From: Lachnospiraceae bacterium
Lineage (GTDB): Bacteria > Bacillota > Clostridia > Lachnospirales > Lachnospiraceae
Direction: 5' to 3'
NCBI GenBank assembly: GCA_022792295.1
Contig: JAAWAR010000028.1
Span: 25,842-89,841, forward strand
DNA: 64,000 nucleotides
The translations under genes and the position numbers were made by a program. Positions 58,484 to 64,000 of the stretch are shown piece by piece. Numbering within the stretch: the first letter of the stretch is position 1; each line of letters begins with the position of its first letter. Below the pieces are notes generated by a model. It worked only from the letters and a program-made list of their open reading frames with translations, was not told the origin of the DNA and did not search any database.

Positions 58484-59200
58484 TCTGCAAAAACCTCCTC
58501 TCCGGAAAGCATAAGATACGCGTCTTCAAATTTTTTGCACTCACTTTTCTCCTTTGCCTGTTCGATGGTTCCTTGAAAAACTGCGGTTCCCCTTTTCAGG
58601 ATACAAATCTCATCGCAAAGTTCCTGTACCTCATCCATAAAATGAGAAGTCAAAAAAATTGTTATTTTCCTTGAGTTCCGAAAGAATTTTCCAAACGTCA
58701 CGGCGTGCCTTTACATCAAGGCCGGTAGTCAGCTCGTCCAAAAATACAACCTGCGGATTGGAAATCAGTGCAAGTACAATAAAAAGCCTCTGCCTCTCAC
58801 CTACAGACAGGCTTTTTACCGCATGTTTTATTTTTTTGTCAAGCTTAAACCGGCTGCACAAGTTTTGCCAGTCATCCGGAGCCTTGTAAAGGCTGGCGGT
58901 CTCCTCGCACAACTCAAAAACCCGAATTTCCGGCTGGTAAGCACATTCCTGAAGCTGGACACCGATCTTCTCAAAAAGTCGGTGTCTGTCCTTTCGCGGA
59001 TTGCAGCCTAATATAGAAACTGTACCTCCATCCGCCTGGCGCGTTCCCAGCATGCATTCGATCGCTGTGGTCTTCCCTGCACCGTTTGAACCAAGCAGTC
59101 CAAAAATTCTCCCCCGCTTCACTGACAAACTCAGCTCATTCAATGCAATCAATTTGCCGTACTTTTTTGTAAGACGTTCAACCTTTATGGTTTCTTCCAC
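58480..59200 (-). pseudogene. ABC transporter ATP-binding protein, frame broken at T7
   Basis: The upstream frame (58631-59200, GTG start with GAGGAGG) carries Walker A GSNGAGKTT, a SVGERQR signature and Walker B VVFLDE. The downstream frame (58480-58701) continues with the His-loop TSHFMDEVQ and the C-terminal end. The break lies at a run of seven T (minus strand) within about 20 bp; dropping one base restores a normal-looking ABC domain of about 240 residues. Whether this is a true mutation, a sequencing homopolymer error or slippage cannot be told here. Next to a broken MerR gene. Confidence 0.8.
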
Positions 59201-59236
59201 TGCTTTTACCTCCTCGTTATTGATAAGATAAAAATA

Positions 59237-59258
59237 CCACCAATGAAAACATTGGTGG
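59237..59258 (-). terminator. hairpin after the MerR gene, before the ABC ATPase gene
   Basis: Perfect 9-bp stem CCACCAATG/CATTGGTGG with a 4-nt loop, followed on minus by TATTTTTA. Only 36 bp separate it from the ABC start, so it may act as an attenuator. Confidence 0.75.
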
Positions 59259-59271
59259 CAAAGTGGAGTGT

Positions 59272-60014
59272 TTAAGAAAATTTGTCTCTCATGCCCTGCA
59301 GCATGAGGATCATTTTGTGAGCGTTATTCTCGGCATCTGATAAGGAAAAAAGCAGTTTATCGCATACAGAAATAATCTCCGCATCGGCAGTCGGCGTATT
59401 CAGAATGTACTGTATGTCCGACTGTGGATTCTCGGACAGCTTGGAGAGCATGCGCAGAATCGCTTCCAAAGAATAATTGGCACATCGCAGAGCACGAATG
59501 ATTTTAAGGCGCTGTATATCCTCATCTGTATATACCCGATACCCGTTTTGTCTTCGTTTAACCGTCAGAAGGCCGTTCATTTCCCAATTTCGCAGGGTAT
59601 CCATTGAGATGTGAAGGTAGCAGGCTGCCTCTTTTCTTTTTAAAAAATGCGTTTGGTTCGTTTCTTCTCCCGACAGCATTTTTTTCACAATTTCTATGGA
59701 CTCCCTTGCATTCTTTTGCTCTTTTTTAAGTTGTTCCAAATATTCTCTTGCAAGCGCAAGCGCCGCATCAAATTCACCGGATGCGGACTGCTTTACCATC
59801 TGAACCATTTTTTTCGCAGGCCATTTTGTATCAGTTCGACTTTAAAGGCAAGACGGGCCAGCTTCATCTGTTCAACATGCTTTTCAGTAAATATGCGGTA
59901 GCCATTTTCCTGGCGCTTTACCCTGGGGATCAATCCCAGTTTTTCATATAAGCGGACGGTATTCGGATGAATCCCAATTATAGACGCAACTTCGGCAGTT
60001 TTGTAAGTCTTCAT
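59272..60014 (-). pseudogene. double-HTH MerR family regulator, frame broken at A7
   Basis: First frame (59793-60014): MerR helix-turn-helix IIGIHPNTVRLYEKLGLIP. It ends at a stop soon after a run of seven A. Second frame (59272-59808): a long helix, then another MerR-like HTH (LHISMDTLRNWEMNGLL) and a ligand-domain-like C-terminus. One extra base at the A7 run joins them into one protein of about 246 residues with two HTH domains. The run reads cgA AAA AAA in the zero frame, a possible -1 slippery site. It is expected to regulate the ABC genes that follow. Confidence 0.75.
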
Positions 60015-60141
60015 ATTATTTCCTCCCTATTGCAAGGAATATCTTATCATCCTGCAAAAGTCTGGTGTCTAAATGGAAGGTTTTTTCAGAAATATACGGG
60101 ACAGTACCAAGGGAATAAAAAAATTTGTAGCCTCTTAATTA

Positions 60142-60555
60142 TTAGTCAATCGCTTTTATCCCCATTTCAGACAGCTTCGTAAGGTTTTCAATCATACGAT
60201 TTAACATTTCAGGGGAATGTCCCTCCCATTTGGTTACTTCTGCCAAAATTCTTAGCGGGTGCTTTGATCTATACGATTTTGTTGGATTTCCGGGAAATTT
60301 CTTATCTGTCAGATTTGGATCGTCTTCGAAATCACCTGTTGGCTCGACAACATATATTCTTTCCGTATCATCTCCCTCTGCCAATTCTGCTCCCCAAATT
60401 GCTGCATCCAAGGTTCCTGCAAAATAAACATATTCGGATTTTCTATTGTCACTATAATTCTTTTTCTTTCCTGTGATTATTAAATCTCCTACTTTCAAAT
60501 TTGCTTTTGTTCCATGAAAAAAAGAACCTCGGCTAAATACTATTTTCTCACTCAT
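60142..60555 (-). CDS. arr: NAD+-rifampin ADP-ribosyltransferase
   Basis: 137 aa enzyme that inactivates rifamycins by ADP-ribosylation of a hydroxyl on the ansa bridge. Strong family features are FFHGTKANLKVGD, YFAGTLDAAIWGAELA, the VVEPTGDFEDDPNLTDKKFPGNPT block and WEGH near the end; length matches known Arr proteins. Start ATG 60555 with AAAGGAGAAAA; the track's 171-residue version includes leader codons. Chromosomal arr genes are common in environmental bacteria and do not by themselves prove acquired resistance. Confidence 0.93.
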   Translation of the reverse strand: MSEKIVFSRGSFFHGTKANLKVGDLIITGKKKNYSDNRKSEYVYFAGTLDAAIWGAELAEGDDTERIYVVEPTGDFEDDPNLTDKKFPGNPTKSYRSKHPLRILAEVTKWEGHSPEMLNRMIENLTKLSEMGIKAID

Positions 60556-60680
60556 ATGATTTTCTCCTTTACAACTTCTGAATCTATATACTGGATTATA
60601 AAATATCTGCCTGCTGCCCGCAATGCCTGTTTGCAAGCAAATTTTTAATGGGTACACAATTCCGAAAAAGAAGAAAAAAT

Positions 60681-61109
60681 TTAACTTACTGTGCGTTTTC
60701 GCAAAGAGATTAAATAAAATACATCCGATAGGATCTGCTTATCCCGTACCTCCAGCATCAGCCATTTCTGCCCGTTACCAGTTTTTGTATTCCTGAATAC
60801 TTCCTGCACATAGGCAGAGCACTGCGGCATTGACGATTCTGCTTCTGCAAATTCCTGATTCCCTATGACTACAAGCGCAATAAAATATCCCTGCGCAGGG
60901 TACAGAGTACAAAGAGATTTCCCACCTTTTCTGTATTTTATATTCCAGCCTGCCTGCATCAGACAGCGGCTGTATTCCATATGTGGTTTGACCTGGTATG
61001 CGGACTGAATACGGGCATTAAACTCTATCCATAATGGATTGTCAATGTATTTTGCAACTTGCTTCAGCGATGGGGGCGTTTCGTTTGTAAAAAGCACACT
61101 CCATTTCAT
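60681..61109 (-). CDS. DUF3788 family protein
   Basis: 142 aa soluble protein matching the DUF3788 pattern: an N-terminal PPSLKQVAKYI region, KYRKGGKSLCTLYP and a C-terminal DVFYLISLRKR. Family function unknown. It overlaps the preceding AraC-type gene by an ATGA, so the two are probably co-translated, a pairing that suggests joint small-molecule sensing or modification. No motif points to a catalytic residue. Confidence 0.75.
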   Translation of the reverse strand: MKWSVLFTNETPPSLKQVAKYIDNPLWIEFNARIQSAYQVKPHMEYSRCLMQAGWNIKYRKGGKSLCTLYPAQGYFIALVVIGNQEFAEAESSMPQCSAYVQEVFRNTKTGNGQKWLMLEVRDKQILSDVFYLISLRKRTVS

Positions 61110-62053
61110 CTCTGGTTTTCTCCTGTTCCTTCATTTTTTAACGGCAGAGGTTTGATCCAAATCTCCATGCAGGCCATCCCTTCTGCATCCCGGTAATACT
61201 TTTCTGCCGAAAATGCCTCCGTTGTCAGCCTATGATGCAAAAGCCAAGTATTAAAAAAATATTGGTTGGCCTGATCCAAAGCATGCGTTACCAATTTTTC
61301 AAAGCTTTCCGCTTCAACTTTACAGATAATGTATTCTCCCTCTGGAAGTTCCTTTTTTATAAAGCCAGGCTCCATCTTCTCCGGAATCGTTTCAGCACGT
61401 CCTCCTGCAAAATAAGCAAATGTTCCCCGTAGCGGATCTGCCGAATGTGACATTCCCATTTCCACACCGGTATTGAGATGGGATGCAATGGAACCTTTCT
61501 CCAGGTGGTATCGGCGCCAAAGTTGGCCGGGAACATCTACACCCATACTTTCGCCAACTGGAGCTTGTCCGGAAATTTTAACTTTTGTTTCAAACCCCAA
61601 ATAAATTTCTGCTTGTTTCAACGTCTTTTTATAGATTTCTAAAACCATATCTTTTGTTACCAACGGGACTCCCTCATCTATCTGTACATACTGCATAGAA
61701 ATCTCCGGTTTTTCAAATGTGTTGAGCATTTGCAGATCTTTCCTGTATTCTTCAGGGGTAATCCCATATGTTTCTTTGAAAGCTCTTGTAAAATTTGCAT
61801 GGCCTGAAAACCCGTATTCTAAAGCGACATCGAGAATTCGCTGTTCTGGATCTTTCAGAGCCTCGATTACTCTTGTCAGGCGACGAAGCTTTACATACTC
61901 TTGTACCGGTTTCTTTACCAGCCGCTTAAATAATCGTTGAAAGTAAAATGGGGATAATCCAACAAAATTTGCCAGAGATTCTGTTGGAATTTCCTCTGTC
62001 AAATGCCCCTCAATATAGTCCAATGCCTGTTCTATTGTTTCCCATGCCTGCAT
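61106..62053 (-). CDS. AraC family regulator with GyrI-like effector domain
   Basis: 315 aa. The N-terminal AraC DNA-binding domain (about 1-105) has two HTH motifs (ESLANFVGLSPFYFQRLFKRL and VALEYGFSGHANFTRAFKETYG). A GyrI-like/SOUL-type effector-binding domain (about 130-310) follows, in which aromatic residues and an acidic residue typically bind cationic drugs. This layout matches multidrug regulators such as Rob-type and SbmC-linked proteins. Start ATG with AAGGAGGTG. It may control the adjoining DUF3788 and arr genes, an inference from order. Confidence 0.88.
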   Translation of the reverse strand: MQAWETIEQALDYIEGHLTEEIPTESLANFVGLSPFYFQRLFKRLVKKPVQEYVKLRRLTRVIEALKDPEQRILDVALEYGFSGHANFTRAFKETYGITPEEYRKDLQMLNTFEKPEISMQYVQIDEGVPLVTKDMVLEIYKKTLKQAEIYLGFETKVKISGQAPVGESMGVDVPGQLWRRYHLEKGSIASHLNTGVEMGMSHSADPLRGTFAYFAGGRAETIPEKMEPGFIKKELPEGEYIICKVEAESFEKLVTHALDQANQYFFNTWLLHHRLTTEAFSAEKYYRDAEGMACMEIWIKPLPLKNEGTGENQR

Positions 62054-62225
62054 TGTTGCACCTCCTTGCTTGGATATTCCTATTCTATCATTTTATTTTT
62101 TCACAGACTTTTCACTCTATGCCCTTTTTTGATTTTATACGTATGTCATTCGCATGTTCAAAATGAGAGAAAAAGCCTTTTAACTTGAAAAAAGAATCAA
62201 AATCTTTTGAAATAGAAATCGTATA

Positions 62226-62254
62226 TTGATTTTCCGACACATATGTCGTATAAT
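62226..62254 (+). promoter_or_regulatory. TetR-gene promoter with operator in the spacer
   Basis: TTGATT (62226-62231), 17-bp spacer, TATAAT (62249-62254). A dyad CGACA-CATA-TGTCG (62235-62248) fills the spacer, as expected of an autoregulatory TetR operator. Confidence 0.65.
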
Positions 62255-62289
62255 ATTTTTTAATATATTAGGCAGAAAGTGGTATTTCT

Positions 62290-62892
62290 ATGAATAAAAG
62301 AGGGCAGGAAACAAGAGAGCGAATTAAGAAACATGCATGTATTTTATTTGCCGAAAAGGGCTTCAAACAAGTAACAATGAAAGATATTTGTGAAGACTGC
62401 GAGCTTAGCCGGGGTGGCTTGTATTGTCATTATAAGAGTACTCGCCAGATATTTCAAGAGATTATAGATGACAAGATGGGACAGCAAGATTACGAATTTG
62501 ATTTGAGAATACAGCAAAATCAATCGGCCGTAACCATATTAAATGATATTTTAGAGGGATATAAAAGTGAAATGCTTGACAGCCAATCCTCCCTAAGTAT
62601 TGCAATCTATGAATATTTTAGTGACTATGACCTTGCAGCTTCGGACAATGCATTGTATAAACAGTATTTAATCTCTGCAAATACATGGAAAAAATTAATA
62701 CAATATGGGATTGACACGCAGGAATTTAATGAAGTAGATATTGCCGCAGTCTTTGATTTAATTGTATTTTCGTATCAAGGGGTCAGGATGTATAGTAAAT
62801 TGATGCCTCTGGATAAAGAAATCCCTTCCAGAATCATCAAAGAAATTAAAAAAATATTAGTAAGGAGTGATCGCAGTGGCAACAATTTTTAA
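62290..62892 (+). CDS. TetR/AcrR family transcriptional regulator
   Basis: 200 aa. The N-terminal HTH runs about 20-48, with TMKDICEDCELSRGGLYCHYKSTRQIF in the usual place. The C-terminal helical ligand domain is of normal size. Its 3' end overlaps the nucleoside phosphorylase gene by 17 bp, so it likely controls that gene and itself. Upstream spacer has a fitting operator (62235-62248). The binding site before the start (AAAGTGG) is weak. Codon use is AT-rich like the surrounding accessory block. Confidence 0.88.
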   Translation: MNKRGQETRERIKKHACILFAEKGFKQVTMKDICEDCELSRGGLYCHYKSTRQIFQEIIDDKMGQQDYEFDLRIQQNQSAVTILNDILEGYKSEMLDSQSSLSIAIYEYFSDYDLAASDNALYKQYLISANTWKKLIQYGIDTQEFNEVDIAAVFDLIVFSYQGVRMYSKLMPLDKEIPSRIIKEIKKILVRSDRSGNNF

Positions 62893-63649
62893 TCATTTTG
62901 GTAAGGATAAAAACGCCTTTATCAATCCATGGGATGTCATAGAGAGGATTTCTGACTTTCCAGAGGTGTGTATCACTACATTTTCAGAAATCATTATAAC
63001 AGATTTTATTAAACAGAATGCAGCAAAAATAGTTGCAAATTTATATTCTGCAAATGGAGCTGTTCCCGTATATGAAATAGAATATGCAGGCAAAAAGCTA
63101 GGCTTATTCCTTTCCAGAGTCGGTGCCCCTGCCTGTGCGGCTGGTTTAGAAGAAATCATAGCTTTGGGTACAAAAAAAATTATACAGTTTGGAAGCTGTG
63201 GTATACTAAATCAATCTTATGCGGACAATAAAATAATTCTTCCATCTTCCGCTATCAGGGATGAGGGCACAAGCTACCATTATTTTCCGGCAAGTGAAGA
63301 AATACATGCGGACCGTTCTTCGACCGATATAGCAATACAGTGTTTAGAAAGGCATAAAATTCCCTATGTAGTAGGAAAAATCTGGACTAGTGACGCAATT
63401 TACAGAGAAACACTTGAAATTATTGAAGACCGTAAGGCACAGGGCTGTATCGCTGTTGAGATGGAGTGTTCAGCTTCTCTAGCCGTTGCCAAATTTAGAA
63501 AAATACCTATTATCCAGTTCTTCTATGGGGCAGACAACTTAGATTCAGACAAATGGGAGCCGAGAGATTTAACAGATTACGGGGCAAGTTCTGGCAATAA
63601 GTATATGACAATAGCCTTGGAATGCGGCATTGATTTTTTGAAGAAATAA
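62876..63649 (+). CDS. nucleoside phosphorylase family protein, GTG start
   Basis: 257 aa. It resembles the PNP/UDP (uridine and purine nucleoside phosphorylase) superfamily: SRVGAPACAAGLEEIIALGTKKIIQFGSCG, then VEMECSASLAVA, the usual MEx substrate loop with Glu. It should cleave a nucleoside with phosphate; base preference is not readable. Start GTG 62876 with AAGGAG nine bases upstream, inside the end of the TetR gene; GTG 62867 is less likely. A TetR partner for this enzyme is unusual. Confidence 0.85.
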   Translation: MATIFNHFGKDKNAFINPWDVIERISDFPEVCITTFSEIIITDFIKQNAAKIVANLYSANGAVPVYEIEYAGKKLGLFLSRVGAPACAAGLEEIIALGTKKIIQFGSCGILNQSYADNKIILPSSAIRDEGTSYHYFPASEEIHADRSSTDIAIQCLERHKIPYVVGKIWTSDAIYRETLEIIEDRKAQGCIAVEMECSASLAVAKFRKIPIIQFFYGADNLDSDKWEPRDLTDYGASSGNKYMTIALECGIDFLKK

Positions 63650-63684
63650 AGATTGCTGTCCAAATGGGGACAATGATAAAAAAG

Positions 63685-63726
63685 AAAGCCAAAGGCCTAT
63701 AACTATCTAGGCTTTTGACTTTTTTC
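63685..63726 (+). terminator. intrinsic terminator of the nucleoside phosphorylase gene
   Basis: Stem of 15 bp (63685-63699 / 63708-63722) with G-U pairs, followed by TTTT, about 35 bp after the stop. Confidence 0.75.
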
Positions 63727-63730
63727 CCAG

Positions 63731-63772
63731 CGTTCCCGAGGTGACTCGAACACCCGACCTACCGCTTAGGAG
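63731..63772 (-). other. 3' fragment of tRNA-Arg(CCT): putative attachment site
   Basis: On the minus strand this reads from the anticodon loop CTCCTAA through the stem GCGGT, the T arm with TTCGAGT, the acceptor 3' arm CGGGAAC and discriminator G. The 5' half that should pair with GCGGT is absent; unrelated sequence replaces it on the high-coordinate side. Such 3' tRNA pieces are typical att repeats left by tRNA-integrating elements, which would place the element to the right of 63772. Confidence 0.7.
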
Positions 63773-64000
63773 TTAAAAGGGCTGTTTCCACGCAGGTTCA
63801 GCCTAATCCTTGTGGTATCTCCAAGTCCAATAAAATCAACACTTTTGAACCTTTCATTTCCACCTAAGAGCACCTACGTCTACCTCAAAGCGGTATGATT
63901 TTCGTAGTCGTATTAGCAAAATATTAGCAGTTTTTCAATGAAGGTACAAGTGAAACTTATACGTTCACTTTGCATTTTCGAACCTACCTGCTTATTTTGC
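63773..64000. other. element-side flank of the tRNA fragment, no gene recognised
   Basis: No plausible coding region. It contains, on the minus strand, TGCTAATA repeated twice with three bases between (near 63910-63929), which may be an integrase or Xis arm site. The expected integrase gene would lie beyond the window edge. Confidence 0.5.

Noticed and set aside
60142-60657. Longer 171-aa Arr start
   Set aside because: The first 34 codons are not family-like; the ATG at 60555 has AAAGGAG at proper spacing.

Overview
The window looks like a chromosomal segment of a spore-forming, gut-type Clostridia, most likely Lachnospiraceae. The signs are a spore-maturation gene (spmB), a PPi-type phosphofructokinase, a meso-diaminopimelate dehydrogenase, a bacterial V/A-type ATPase, a surface protein with TASNA-type linkers and an FPKTG sorting signal, strong Gram-positive ribosome binding sites, and AGGAG-led operons. 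The family level is inference; nothing here identifies a species.

Layout. 0.3-2.3 kb: an HD-GYP response regulator and a class B sortase. 2.4-3.0 kb: a metallo-hydrolase. 7.8-3.1 kb (minus): an operon of leucine-rich-repeat protein, VWA protein, MoxR-like AAA ATPase and radical SAM protein. 7.9-17.3 kb (minus): two MATE exporters, ddh plus an orphan Hpt protein, then metG-traX-tatD-rsmA-ATC hydrolase. 17.5-22.8 kb: a DUF885 lipoprotein, a nitroreductase, PPi-PFK, a MarR regulator, SpmB and an ArsC/Spx-like protein. 40.2-22.8 kb (minus): a four-gene surface locus of about 17 kb. It encodes a secreted DUF6273 protein, a GLUG/cell-wall-binding protein, a 3667-residue SpaA/Cna_B-rich protein with FPKTG anchor, and a translationally coupled membrane protein. 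All four lie downstream of one near-consensus promoter whose -10 is framed by a perfect dyad. 40.5-43.1 kb: a P1 peptidase, tRNA-Lys, trxA, a small ORF and trmB. 43.3-44.2 kb: a DUF4145-like/TM/SH3 protein. 44.4-52.9 kb: a nine-gene V-type ATPase operon (H-C-I-K-F-E-A-B-D), followed by a TIGR01906 membrane protein and a D,D-carboxypeptidase. 57.6-55.2 kb (minus): a TrpB2-like enzyme and a DnaQ-type exonuclease.

57.7-63.7 kb is more AT-rich and looks accessory. It holds an ABC exporter and a double-HTH MerR regulator, each broken at a seven-base homopolymer, a rifampin ADP-ribosyltransferase (arr), a DUF3788 protein, an AraC/GyrI-like regulator, and a TetR regulator overlapping a nucleoside phosphorylase. 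It ends at a truncated 3' piece of tRNA-Arg(CCT). This looks like the attachment site of a mobile element that continues beyond the right edge.

The best candidate for an undescribed system is the 22.8-40.2 kb surface locus. The LRR/VWA/AAA operon is second: its VWA protein has a zincin-like helix lacking the catalytic Glu. All family names come from motifs read by eye; no database search was run.
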